Shown: positions 11,379-22,686, counted from the first letter of the stretch. The stretch is DNA of 64,000 nt from Porpolomopsis calyptriformis (GCA_951640195.1 OX621163.1:3286001-3350000), one strand, 5' to 3'. A program made the numbers and translations. The notes: a model not told the origin generated them from the letters alone.

Positions 11379-11947
11379 CTGACTTATTGGATCACTAGCT
11401 ACAACATACAGTATATATATCTTTTAGTACAAGGATCCCTTTGAATGAATATGATAAAAGGGAGCCTCTCTAATGATCTAAAGGGAAAGTAGTGAATGGG
11501 AATGAAGAAGTTGAATGAAAAGGGAGAAATAGAAGAGAACTGATGCCTTTGAATAGTGTCTTCCCTTTGATATACAAACCTTCATTCGCATTCGGAAAGC
11601 TTCGATTGCATTTAGAGAGTTCGATGTTTCTTGAACTCATTTGGGACATTCAGGAGCTATCAAGAGTGTTCAGAGAGTTCGGGTTCATATTCAAAGGACT
11701 TGATAGGCATCTAGTATTTGTATAGTTGAATATACGGTGCTCAGGGGACGGAGTGGTCATATCATCACCATGGCACAAATTTCTAGATTAGTTGGTCACC
11801 ATGGAAAAAGGGTGCCAGATCTACTGCCCACTACCTAGCCGCTATAAGCAAGGGCTTCCACACTATTACCCTGCACATCTGAAGCCAAATAACTATGCAG
11901 TTGCTGGATGTCACCATGACAATGTTCCAATCGATTCTCTGTCAGGG

Positions 11948-12316
11948 TGTTGTGTTTCGGTAGTCAAAGGTTTTACTTCTCGCATTGGAGGGGCTGATAG
12001 GGAATATAGATTCGACTAAAGAGTGGGGGAGCTAACTAGGAATCGAACTTATCTTACTGACTAGAGGTCAGGCTTTATATACTAACTACCTGAGTCACTA
12101 TAAGTCAGTCATATGGACGATTACAAAGCAGAATATAGAATGTGACTAGTGAAGAGTCACAAAAAGAATAATGGAAGTGGAATGTGACTCATAAAGAGTT
12201 AGAAAGAAGGTACATGTGACTAGTCTCTATATATAAAATGGTAAGATGGAAGGGTAAATGGAAGTGGGACTAATCAAGTATGACTAAAGGGAAAAATGAA
12301 AAAAGTATCTGTGACA
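11948..12316. mobile_element. Solo LTR of the G family
   Basis: This 369-bp TGTTGTGTTT...GTGACA unit has the 5-bp duplication CAGGG at 11943-11947 and 12317-12321, inserted in the Tnp2 frame. It matches the LTR of element G (48880-49246) along its length, including tandem GTGACTAGTGAAGAGTCA-like motifs. No internal region remains, so it is a recombined solo LTR. Confidence 0.88.
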
Positions 12317-12653
12317 CAGGGAGCTCAACAGAAATATACCAGCAAAACCTTAGGCTGGTAAAAATGGCACACAACAAGACTCAGTATGAGCTTTGTCATC
12401 TCCAGACAGGCATCTGCAAGCCCAGTATATTTTCAGCACTACCTTGCATTCTCAATGTTCCCAAGTGCTTTAGTATCAACATTATGCATCTTCCCGCCCT
12501 TAATATACCTGATCTCCTTGTGAAGCTATGGTGTGGGACTTTTGACTGTGATCGAGGTGATGACAAGGTGACATGGGACTGGGCTGTACTCAAAGGCAAC
12601 CTGTGGAAGGAACATGGCAAAGCGGTTGCTAATACTACACCATATCTTCCAGG

Positions 12654-13090
12654 TGTCAGAAATATATTTTTTCTTTTTCCTTTGCTTGTCTATTCCTATT
12701 TACATCAGACAGTTTACATCAATAACTGCTTAGCCACCCAAGCTCTGCTTAGTAATAGAAGGTGACCAAGCCATACCTATATTTAGCCCACCATCATGTT
12801 CCTTCATATTCCATGTGACTCATCTGTAGTCACTATGACTTATTTGTATTCAGACTCATATGTAGTCATCATGACTCATCCATAGCTAGGACTCATATGT
12901 AGTCGCTATGACTCACATGTAGTCAGTATGACTCATACATAGCTAGTATATAAAGCCAGTAGTAGATAGACTTAGGATAAGTCTGTTTCTTTCATTAACA
13001 CCCCCAATCAGTAGTCTGCCAACCCTTTAAAACCCTATACCCAGAGCCTGAAGTAAAACCTTGTGATCAACCCTAGACTACTGTCTAACA
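12654..13090 (+). repeat. Element B 5' LTR
   Basis: 437 bp, TGTCAGAAAT...CTAACA. It is longer than the 3' LTR because of an expanded block of ACTCATATGTAGTCA-like tandem motifs (about 12818-12950). TATATAAAG lies near 12949. LTR length difference and substitutions indicate an old insertion. Confidence 0.9.
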
Positions 13091-13222
13091 AGAAACAGAC
13101 TTCCTTCTTGCTCACTCCATGCTATACAACCTTTACTCTGTCTGGCCAGTATTGAAGGTCTTCACCCACCAGATCACTTTCACCCCCCAGATATCAACAT
13201 CAATTAGGCTTACTCTCTCCCC

Positions 13223-14733
13223 TTGTATTCCTATCAAGCCCCCCAATATCCAACTGCCACCATTCTACCAATGGTTTTGACTCATTCATCATACACTATC
13301 CCTCACCCTGCTATCCCTCCCTCCCAGGAAGGCTCTCTCCCTCCTGTCCCAGCTCCCTTCCATGACGAGATGGTTGACCCTACCCAAGAAGAAGAACAAG
13401 AACAAGAACAAGCGGGTCCCTCTCATTCAAAAGGGAAAGGTTGAGCTGAGGACAATGATGAGGATGAAGAAGAAGATCCACATGTAGCCTTCAAAACCAT
13501 GAAGCAGGATTATCAGCAATTGCTGCAGGTCCAACAAGACCAAGTGCAAGCGAGTCACAGAATTGAACAACAACTTCAAGTATTGATAGCCAACCTTATA
13601 GGCCCCCAACCCCCTGCCCCTCTTAGGCCATTTCCCCAACCCTTCCAAGCACCCCCAGTATTTCCCCAACCTGTCCCTGCCCCTGTCCCTGTCCCTGTCC
13701 CTGTCCCTGCCCCTGTCCCTGTCCCTGTCCCTGTCCTTGTCCCTGTCCCTGTCCCTGCCCCTGTCCCTGCCAAGATCAAGATGAACCCTCCTGATGAATT
13801 CTCTGGTGACCCCACCAAGCTTTGCAACTTTCTGCATCAAGTGAAGCTGAACCATTTGGGACAACCAGGAATCTCAGAGGCCAACAAGATTATCTATGCC
13901 TTGTCGTATATGATTGGAGGAAATGCAGAACCATGGGCTAAGTGTCAAGTAGATGCTTACACAATGTTGAACTAGGTTAGTGCTGATTGGGCTATCTTTG
14001 AACAAGCCCTTGCCTGAGACTTTGGAGACTTGGACCCCAAGTCAACTGCTCAACTGAAGATCAAGGATGTCAAGTAGTTCAACAAGAGCGCAGAGGAGTA
14101 CAACATTAATTTCAATTGATAGGCCTATGATACTGGATACAGACAAGAAGCTTTAAGAACTTTGTATAAAGATGGACTCAACCCCTCCCTTTTGTGACAG
14201 ATCTACCTTTCAGATTGTCAACCAACCACCCTCTTTGAATGGCAGTCTCGTGCTGCTGAACTTGACAGGCAACACTGAGAATTTCTAGCTAGAACATCTT
14301 CTAAGGCCTAGACTCGCAACACTCGCATCACCAACACCCCCTACTGACAAGGACCACCTGCTAGTCCCTCCACCTATTCCAACCCTGCTGCCCCCAGAAT
14401 TAAACAAGAAGAGAAGCCTACTTCACTAGGAGGAATTCCCAAAGGAGCATGTTTTAACTGTGGATGATTTGGCCACTTTGCTAGTTCTTGTCCCAATGCT
14501 TCTAGGACGAGTACTTCTGGTTCTGGAAGCTGCTCCTTCACCCCAGCAGCTAGAGGTTGTGGAGGAAAGAAACCTGGTTGAGGAAGAAACATTTGAGTTC
14601 TGGAGACCTCAGCCTCAATTGAGGAGGTCAACTCTAATGAAGATTCTCATCAAGACTTCGAGAAGTGTGGTATCATCAACTAGGAGCCTAAGAGGAAAGA
14701 AGAGCTGAAGAGAGCTTTGGAGAAACAGGGTTT
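13223..14733 (+). pseudogene. Element B gag
   Basis: It is collinear with A gag: MYSYQAPQYPTATILP, an acidic EEEQEQEQ run, a Pro-Val repeat, [15 protein letters not shown], and a zinc knuckle that is disrupted because CFNCG is followed by TGA where A has CGA. Other stops lie near 13444 and 13972, and the frame breaks around 14110-14280. Confidence 0.75.
13664..13773. repeat. CCTGTC/CCTGCC minisatellite in B gag
   Basis: About 110 bp of 6-bp repeats encode a [10 protein letters not shown] tract. It is an expanded counterpart of the A tract at 10391-10440 and stays in frame because the period is six. Confidence 0.85.
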
Positions 14734-16747
14734 TTGAATAGTCTGGACAATAGCTTGTGCATTGCAGACTCCTTTTCTATGTGTACCACTACCCCTATGC
14801 AATCTATTTCTCAAATTCTTAGTGCACTTGATTTGAGTAAAGAAGCTTTAACCATACCCCTTTGGTTGGAAACCACAGACACTGGTAGACAAATTGCAGC
14901 CAGTGCATTGATAGACTCTGGCACCTCTGGATGCTTTATAAACTGGAACTTCATGCAGGAATGTGATATCCCTTTTTATCAATTGGAAGGACCAATCCCC
15001 ATGCGGAACATAGATGGGACAGATAACCAAGGACGTCCCATTGAATATGCTATAGACCTGTGGATGGAGAGGCCAGATTTTCCTAGGGAACGGTCCCACT
15101 TGGAAGTGACAAATTTAGGAGATATAATACAGGTTATCCTCGGCTACCCGTGGCTCAAACGTAACGATCCCCTGGTTGACTGGAAGGCTGGAACACTAAC
15201 TTCATATCAGACTGTGGCCCCAACCAAGACTTCTCAGGCTGGAGTGATAGTGTCACAAGTAGGCTCTACATTGAATGGCGACTCCTATGCCAAGATTATC
15301 AGATTGGTCTCACTGGGAGACCATGCAAGACCCACTACTGTGGATGAAGATATGAAGAAGTATGTGCCGAAGAAATACTGGAGGTACTGGAAGGTGTTTA
15401 TGAAGACTACCTTCAATAAACTTCCCCCACAACAACTAGAATTTGACCATGTGATCAATCTCGAACCTACCTTTAGACCCAAGATCAGAAAGGTGTACAA
15501 ACTTACTGAGTACGAACAGGGAAAGCTGAATGAATTCCTGGAGGAACACCTTGCAAGTGGATGAATATGACAATCGAATTCCAAACAGGCTGCCTCATTC
15601 TTCTTTGCTCCCAAAGGTGAAGAAGTTAATGCCCAAGGACAAGATGCTGGACTACGTCCAATCCAAGACTATCGCTATCTGAATGCTCACACAATCCCAG
15701 ACACCTATCCCTTACCTCTCATCTCTGAGATTATTCAACAGACCAAGTTATCAGAAGTGGAACTGTTCACAGTCATGGATATCCGATGGGGCTTTAACAA
15801 TATTTGTATCAAAGAAGGAGATGAATGGAAAGGAGCCTTTACCACTTGATGAGGGCTGTTCGAACCCACTGTCATGTTCTTTGGAATGCGAAACTCACCT
15901 GCCTCCTTCCAATGGATGATTGATGTTCTCTTTAAAGAGGTTATTGATTCCAAACAGGTCCACATCTATATTGACGACATCTTGATCATGGGAAAGGACC
16001 TTACTGAACTCACCTATTGGATAGAATGAACTCTAGAGATCATGGAGAAGAACCAACTGTCCTGCAAACCTGTCAAGTGCCAGTTTGAGAAAAAGGAAGT
16101 GATTTATCTGGGGATGATGATCTCAAAAGGCCACATTGCTATTAACCCCAAGAAGGTTGAGGCGATCAGAACCTGGCCTATCCCCCAGAAGAAATGAGAT
16201 CTCCAATCCTTCCTTGGCACTGCCAACTTTTGGTGAAGGTTTATCAAGGATCACTCCATGATTGCTCATCCTCTCAATGAGCTCCTACAAAAGGATCAAG
16301 AATGGATTTGGACCCCTAGGCAACAACATGCTTTTGATACCCTCAAGGATGCGCTTACCTCTACTCCCATTTTGAGAACCCCAAAACCAGATCTTCCTGA
16401 CCTTCTAGAGATAGATGCCTCTGGTGTTGCCCTGGGTGCAGTCTCAACCCAGAAAGAGAATGATGAAGAAGATTGGCACCCCATTGGCTTCTACTCTAAG
16501 ACCCTCCTCCCAGCTGAACAGAATTACCCCACCCATGACTAAGAACTTTTGGCTATCATATCTGCCTTGAATGAATGGAGATACCTCCTACAAGGAACAC
16601 AACAACCCATTATAATCAAGACTGACAACCAGTCCCTCCAATACTTCATAACCAGCTATCAACTCTCCTGACGCCAGGCTAGATGGTCTAAGTTTTTAGC
16701 TCGCTTTTGGTTCAGAATCAGCTACTAGCCTAGGATCAAGAACAAGG

Positions 16748-17011
16748 CTAATAGACTCTCCAAGCATCCAGATTATTACCTGGAGTCTTATGAGGAGGTG
16801 TGTCACAACTGTAGTTGCAAGTCTTTTCGTCAATCACAAGGCAGGCTTTGGAGCTTAATAGGTCTAGAAGGATATAGAAAAAGGTTCTGACAGGAACGTC
16901 TTCAAAAAGAGTAATAATTCCTTCAGAGTTGAGTTGGACTTCTATAAAGAAGTTATTTTGTGGGTTGAATCCGTTTTGTGCCTCTGCTGAGAGTTTTGGA
17001 AGTATAGGCAT
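16748..17011 (-). CDS. K2 small ORF reading out of the cassette end
   Basis: The minus-strand frame starts MPILPKLSAEAQNGFN at 17011 and passes GIITLFEDVPVRTFFY and KTCNYSCD before leaving the cassette at 16801 and ending in flanking pol DNA at 16748. The cassette part is intact and about 96% like K1 at protein level by eye. TATATAAA on the minus strand at 17161-17154 lies about 145 bp upstream. No function recognised. Confidence 0.45.
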   Translation of the reverse strand: MPILPKLSAEAQNGFNPQNNFFIEVQLNSEGIITLFEDVPVRTFFYILLDLLSSKACLVIDEKTCNYSCDTPPHKTPGNNLDAWRVY

Positions 17012-17153
17012 GAACAGTTGGCTCAATGGTTCTGAGTTATGTTTCTCTTTTCTTGTTCTGATAGAAAAGAAGTCTGATGATTCTGATTGCGTTTGTGCTA
17101 CTACAAGTAATCTCACAGGAGGACGAAGTAAGTGATCCGCTTCACCCTCAGGG

Positions 17154-17470
17154 TTTATATAGTATTTCTAAAATAGGAGTCATTATGAGTCAGCCTCTGC
17201 AGTCACCCCATTTTCTATTGTTCACAGCCTTCGATTAAGGTTTGCCATTGTTCCTAGTGATTCTGCAGAAGGCTGTGTGCTTCTGATGACTCAATTCTAT
17301 TGGGCATAGCCTTCCACAGAATGAGGCTGTGTTGTCTCATGACTGGTTTCTATTGTTCTTCTGGTCATGGTATCGCCGTTGTTTCTATCTCTTGCCCGGC
17401 GTATTGGGTTTCTCGTCTTTGACTTAGGAAGCTCTTTTTGGTCCTCCCTTTGTGTCTGGGCATATAAAAG
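17154..17470. promoter_or_regulatory. Divergent promoter of cassette K2
   Basis: TATATAAA on the minus strand (17161-17154) and TATAAAAG on the plus strand (17463-17470) point apart. The intervening strip is conserved in the other cassettes and contains paired AGCCTT(C)NGCAGA/ATTCTGCAGAAGGCT motifs. Confidence 0.55.
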
Positions 17471-17517
17471 GTGTGGGGTTGTATCCCTATGCTTCAGTTC
17501 AATCCTTGTCAATCATC

Positions 17518-18341
17518 ATGACTCCTTCCCACCAAGGCCACTATGTCCGATTCTTCAAGCAGTCTGGAGTGGTGCACCGCACTGCTCCTGTCTTTCTTTA
17601 TTGCGATTCGTTTCACTACTACCTCCAGTGCATCCCTTCTGACACCGACCTCTGTTGGTCTTCCTTCTCCTGTTTTGCTTGCAGTAGCAAGCACAAAGTC
17701 AAGAAGTGTCCATTCGTTTGCTGGCCAATCCAGCATGCTTGTGCTTTGATGGAGGATCCGCTTGGTGAGTACTTTGTTTTGTCTTTATTAGTCTGTGTTT
17801 GTTGATAATAGGCTTTCCCTTTCTTAGCTTGGGATGACGACGCCCCTCCCCCTACTTCCCAGCTCCCTTTGGAGGAACAGGTTAATTGGGGGTCCAACAA
17901 GTGGGCTGACTCTCTCCCTTCTGTCAAGAAGGAGGCAATTGACTGGGCTGCCAGTCCCCCCTTCCATCCTTGGACCCCTGGTCCATTGAGTCCTTTGTCT
18001 AGTAGTAATGCTCTCAACTCTCTCGCTCTCTTCGTAGTTGCTAATCCCTTATCTTTTTAGTTGGAGATTTGTCATCATCGTTGACCGATGTCAATGTCAA
18101 GATCGAGGAGGAAGAAGTTCCTCCCAGTTTGTTGTGGAGTCCCACCAACGATTGGTTGGGTGAGGAAGCAAGAAAGATAGCGATGGGTTTCGTCGAGGGG
18201 AAGGTATCCGAGTTGCAGGCCTCCGGTGGTGACACTAATGGGGCAATCTACTGGGGTAATAAGTTGGCCGCATTAGATGGTCAAGTAGTTTCAAGTTTCA
18301 TAGAGTTCCTGAGGGACAGTATGGTGCAGGAGATTGCCTAG
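17518..18341 (+). CDS. K2 three-exon Cys-rich protein, open (234 aa)
   Basis: Exons 17518-17764, 17828-18004 and 18061-18341 are joined by introns of 63 bp (GTGAGT...TTAG) and 56 bp (GTAATG...TTTTAG), both after codon position 1, giving 234 aa. ATG lies 48 bp after TATAAAAG and AATAAA near 18407 is a plausible poly(A) signal, so the unit looks like a complete gene. Exon 1 has Cys at 29, 46, 52, 55, 64 and 75 with Lys/His between (CFACSSKHKVKKCPF), suggesting metal binding. Exon 2 is Trp/Pro-rich. Exon 3 is acidic, then helical (NDWLGEEARKIAMGF). The stop is three codons early against K1 and K4 (CAA to TAG region). I do not recognise the family. Confidence 0.7.
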
Positions 18342-18923
18342 ACGGACTAGTTTAAATAGTTAGTCAGACATGGACTCCCCCTTTTGTACAAGTAGTTTCT
18401 GCTGCCAATAAAGACAGCCCCCCTTCCAAAGAGAACAGGCATAGAAAAGAAAGGAAAAGAACGGAATTTTAAGAGAGTGAATGCCAATTTCATAACAAGG
18501 TGGAGGACAAGGTCATTCTGCCAAAAGAACTTTTTGTCAATGCACTTTTCATTAATGCAATTATCAGTTTATCATCCCCCAACTTTTTATCCAAGCTTTG
18601 CTTTCATTCCCCCCTACCCCTCGAGATCATGGCCAAAATTGAAGATCCCTCTTCTGGATACACCCATGTAGATGGCATTGTGTGTGATGCTGGAGATCAT
18701 ATAGTTGTGCCAAAGGACGTATCTTTGCACATGGAAATTATTTGATTGACCTATGACACACTCACTGGTGGCCATCCCAGCATTGAGAAGATGAAGGAAC
18801 TGCTCCTCCATAATTATACATGGGAAGGTGCCCCACAAGATATCACTAATTATGTGAAGTCCTGCCTTGCTTGTCAACAGACTAAGGTTTACCCACAGAA
18901 ACCCACTGAACTTCTCCAACCAT

Positions 18924-19496
18924 TGATGCGATGTGGAGCCGTCTGAGCTCTGGGATCTGCCCCAAGAGATGATTGGAGGCACAATAGAAAGGAGCTATTA
19001 AAGAAATCATGAAAATCAAAGAAATAGAAGAAATCGGAAAATCGGAGCACTCTCTAGAGTGCTAGAGGAGGTTGAAGAGGCTCAAACATGAAGGACTGGA
19101 CGTGGGACGATGGAATCTATCTTCATTCTCTATGATACAAACATATCTACAAGTAAATATATCTGTGAAAACAAAGATCCCTTTATATGCTATATAGTAA
19201 AGGGATGAGACTTCTGAATGAAGCCACCAGTGAAAGGGTCAATGGGAACGATGAGGATCTACACAATGGATGTCTGGCTATCAGATGCATCCTTTGATAT
19301 GAGCTGCGATCGCGAATTGAAGGATCGGAGAATTTGAAGAAATTCGCAGAAATCCGAAGCGTTCGGAGATAAATCGCTGGACAGGAAGCCAAATTGCGTA
19401 GTCGGGGACATTGTAGCAGTGTAGTGGACGTCTTGGGGATCACGTAGATATATGGAACATGTCCTCTGGACCTCAGGGGACCAAGGGGTCGTATCA
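18924..19496 (+). mobile_element. X3: solo LTR (X-related subfamily) in B
   Basis: 573 bp with TGATGCGATG...GTATCA ends and the 4-bp duplication CCAT/CCGT (18920-18923, 19497-19500). It matches X4 (44764-45327) closely and X1/X2 only in parts (GATCCCTTT block, CTCAGGGGA...GGGGTC end). It splits B integrase between the zinc finger and the core. Confidence 0.8.
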
Positions 19497-20836
19497 CCGT
19501 TACCCCCTCCTACTAAACCATGGCAACAGATCACTGCTGATCTAATTGTGGAACTCCCTAATTCAAAAGGATTTGATGCTATTCTAGTTGTGGTGGACAG
19601 ATTCACCAAATGGGCTCACTTTATCCCAACAACTAGAAACCTGTCTGCTAAAGGAACTGCTGTGCCATTTCAAGAACATGTCTGGAAGCACCATGGATGG
19701 CCAGAGAAGATCATTGCTGATTGAGGAACCCAATTCTCATCGAAATTCGCTACATTATTGAATGAACTCCTAGGAACCACTTCTGGGCTTTCTACTGCCT
19801 ATCACCCCCAAACAGATGGACAAACCAAATGAACCAATTAAGAGTTAGAGCAGTACATACAGCTCTACACTAACTTCATGCAAGACGATTGGAAAGATTG
19901 GTTAGCTCCAGTGGAGTTCGCTTATAACAACTGAGAATATTCCTCCACTCACCAATCCCCCTTCTGGCTTGAATATGGTTAACACCCTCACACCCCCTTA
20001 TCAGTTCCAACCCAAACCTCAAATGCCAATGCCAACAAGTTTTACATGCAGCTCACTAGAGCTAGAGAGAATGCTGAAGAATCTGTTCAAAAGACCGCTA
20101 ACTTAATGAAGCTCTATGCCAATCGAAAACGTCAAAAGGAACCCACATTTCATGAAGGACAAAGGGTCTGGCTTGATACCAAGAATTTGAAAACTGGCCA
20201 GCCAGCAAAGAAACTGGATGTCCACCTGCTCGGACCTTTTATAATTCTAAAACAAGTATCACCTGTAGCTTACCAACTAAAGCTACCACTGTTATGGAGG
20301 ATTCACCCCGTGTTTCACATTTCGCTACTCAAGGCTCTAGAGGAGAATCTTGATCTCCACCCCCCAATTGAAGAAGATGACAATCTCCAACCACCTCTGG
20401 ATGTGATCGAAGGAGAGCCCGAGTATGAAGTGGAACGTATCCTAAATCATACCCTAGGAAAATGAAATTGGCAATACTTAATCAATTGGAAAGGCTACCC
20501 AATAGAGGCAGCCACCTGGGAACCACAATGGAACCTCAAGCATGTGAAAGAGGTCTTGATGAATTATGAAAAGTCTATTCAAGGGGTGATTTAACTCTCT
20601 TTCATGAATACTACCAACATCACAATCATTGAATCTCTTTTTCCCCTTTTCAATCTCCAACAATTATAAGGACTTCCCCTTCCCGACAATCATCAAAAGA
20701 AGCACAAAATGCCCTGCACAGTTCTTTACACCTGCAAGTCGACTGGGAGGCACCCACCTCGAGGGAACCCCCCTGCTTCTACCTCCAATATCCCCCCTGA
20801 TTCCTCTTCCTCCTCTTCCTCATCTGACAGTGTCTT

Positions 20837-21416
20837 TGTCAGGACCGAGGTTCCAAGGGGGTTCTCTGGGCCTAGCATGACACAATATAGAGCTGACAAG
20901 TGTTCCAAAGTGACTGTTGGATTCAGGACGGAACCACAGTATGTAGACAAGTAAGTCAAAACTAGGGAGTCTACTATGAAAAAGTGTATCTTTATATATG
21001 AAGTAATAAAAGGGAAATATATGAAGGACTATAAGGGACGAGTGTTTGAAGGTCATAGGGACCTGATATGTAAGGGATAATAGTCCGTAATATAGTCTTT
21101 AAAGGGAGTTCAATAAGAGTACAGAATGAAGTGAAATGAAAGGGTGAAAGGGACCATCATGGATGATCCGAGTGGCACAGTGGCTCAGAGTGCGCGAAAC
21201 GAGTGTGCTCGTTTGGCGCAGCTTTCAAGGAGCTTAGTGAACCAAGTTTGGAGTGAATCCAATCACTGGTTCTTGAGTTACAGTCTCTTTAGTGATTTTG
21301 GCATAAACACTATCAAAGGTGTGCAGAACGAGTATGCTTGTTTGGCGCAAGGTGTCACAATATCACCTGAGAGTGCGCGAAATGAGTGTGCTCATTTGGC
21401 GCAGATATTTCTAACA
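20837..21416 (+). mobile_element. 580-bp solo LTR in B
   Basis: TGTCAGGACC...CTAACA with GTCTT duplicated at 20832-20836 and 21417-21421. It shares its first bases and an internal GTAAGTC/ACTAAGTC region with the 373-bp solo LTR at 36782-37154, so the two are probably related families. Its distal third holds hairpin repeats (separate entry). Confidence 0.85.
21190..21403. repeat. Three hairpin motifs in a solo LTR
   Basis: GCGCGAAACGAG and CTCGTTTGGCGC, separated by TGTG, form an inverted pair at 21192-21219. Degraded copies lie at about 21320-21348 and 21374-21402 (AACGAG/ATGAG with matching CTTGTTT/CTCATTT). Spacing is irregular. The stem survives partly through paired changes in the third copy (GAAATGAG with CTCATTTG). 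Confidence 0.7.
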
Positions 21417-22266
21417 GTCTTGGTTACCCGACGGTTCAAGAAGCCAAGATAATGCACTGACACTATCGACAAGCCAGGACAAAATTGAAACTACCGAGGG
21501 CTCCCCTTTGCCAAGGTTGAGCACCTATCTGGGTGCCCCGAGACCTACATTCCTTTTATTTCTGGAGCACATCAATGCAAACTCAACTACAACCATCACT
21601 GGTACATGTTTGACTTTGACAGCAACTTTGACGACAAGAAGAATCAACTCAAAGATTAGCAAGAGGCGTACCAAGTTGGGCGCCAACTTTTGATGGTTAT
21701 ACCAGACCAGGACGAATCTGATGTTACCACCCCCACTATCCCCAAAGACCCCATCTTGCACTGCATCCATTATGTTGCCAAGCAACTCTATACTGCCCAG
21801 AACAGCTACCACTTGATGATGGATGCCAAGTACGAAAGGATCCTTGACCTGGAGGAGAATGCAGTGATGTGTAGAAAGATGGCTGAAACTTGGTTGCAAT
21901 GTGCCTGGGAGCTAGACAACCATTACTACTGGTTTAACCCAGATAGACACCTGCTTCAACCCCCAGTTTATGACAGCGCAACCTAGGGTTCGGATGCTGT
22001 TCCCGAATGAATGGGTATTCCTTATGACCTATTCTGGAGGTGTGGTTAGAGAAGGTGATATCTACTGGAGAGTTGAGGAAAAGTATACCTAGTGGATAGT
22101 CTTTGATCCGACAACTATCCACTCATCCCTCCTCTTCATCGCTTACCCATCTCATCACCCCTCTGCCCACCTCTACCATCCCTTTACACCTCCCCTTGAC
22201 ACCCTTCCTTTCACTTCGAAGAGTCTTCTTAAAATTTGGGACGAATTTCCTTTTTGTGGAGGTGAA

Positions 22267-22686
22267 TGTCAGAGATATATTTTTTCTTTTTCCTTTACTT
22301 GTCTATTCCTATTTACATCAGACAGTTTACATCAATAACTGCTTAGCCACCCAAGCTCTGCTTAGTAATAGAAGGTGACCAAGCCATACCTATATTTAGC
22401 CCACCATCATGTTCCTTCACATTCCATGTGACTTATCCATAGTTACTATGACTTATTTGTATTCAGACTTATACATAGTCATCATGACTCATATGTAGTC
22501 ACTATAACTCACACATAGTCAGTATAACTCATATGTAGCTAGTATATAAAGCCAGCAGTAGATAGACTTAGGATAAGTCTGTTTCTTTTGTTAACACCCC
22601 CAATCAGTAGTCTGCCAACCCTTTAAAACCCTACACCTAGAGCCTGAAGTAAAACCTTGTGATCAACCCTAGACTGCCATCTAACA
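22267..22686 (+). repeat. Element B 3' LTR
   Basis: 420 bp, TGTCAGAGATATATT...CTAACA, preceded by the purine-poor region GGACGAATTTCCTTTTTGTGGAGG, where GTGGAGG may be the polypurine tract. It shares the TATATAAAG and tandem ACTCATATGTAGTC motifs with the 5' LTR. Confidence 0.9.

Larger units (their letters stand above)
4178..11764 (+). mobile_element. X1: solo LTR (X family), split by element A
   Basis: The two parts, 4178-4403 and 11384-11764, total about 607 bp and match X2 (30329-30936) end to end. Ends are TGATAC and ATATCA. The target duplication is 4 bp (TTAC 4174-4177, TCAC 11765-11768, one C-to-T difference), and removing X1 restores the Tnp2 frame. Element A lies inside with its own TSD. 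There is no coding content. Confidence 0.8.
16801..18497 (+). mobile_element. K cassette copy 2, gene-intact
   Basis: 1697 bp, TGTCACAACTG at the left and CATAACA (from CATGACA) at the right, with AGGTG duplicated at 16796-16800 and 18498-18502. It is inserted in B pol. It is the only cassette whose spliced gene has no stop. Confidence 0.88.
14734..20594 (+). pseudogene. Element B pol, interrupted by K2 and X3
   Basis: An open 276-codon stretch (14734-15564) holds the protease (ALIDSGTSGCFINW) and the start of RT. RT continues with HIYIDDILIMGKD (about 15961-16000). RNase H has EIDASGVALGAV. K2 splits the linker at YEEV/EDKV with an AGGTG duplication. The integrase zinc finger (GGHPSIEKMKELL, CLACQQTK) lies just before X3, and the integrase core (ADLIVELP, HPQTDGQTK) and chromodomain follow to the stop at 20594. 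More than ten internal stops are transitions. Confidence 0.85.
20709..21986 (+). pseudogene. Element B extra ORF downstream of pol
   Basis: It is the homologue of the A ORF at 5733-5041. It starts MPCTVLYTCKSTGRHPPRG, is split after the Ser-rich tract by the 580-bp solo LTR, resumes at GTCTT 21417 and ends at TAG 21986. CGA survives at a site where A has TGA, while other stops (near 21450 and 21657) are private. Both copies descend from an open ancestor, which supports a real gene. Confidence 0.6.
12654..22686 (+). mobile_element. Gypsy element B with three nested insertions
   Basis: This element is 10033 bp, flanked by CCAGG at 12649-12653 and 22687-22691. It holds K2 (16801-18497), X3 (18924-19496) and a 580-bp solo LTR (20837-21416). 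Without these and their duplications it is about 7.17 kb, like A. Gag, pol and the extra ORF are in the same order as A but on the plus strand. It is more decayed than A, with many TGA/TAA/TAG at former CGA, CAA/CAG and TGG codons, although RT keeps YIDD. Confidence 0.92.
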
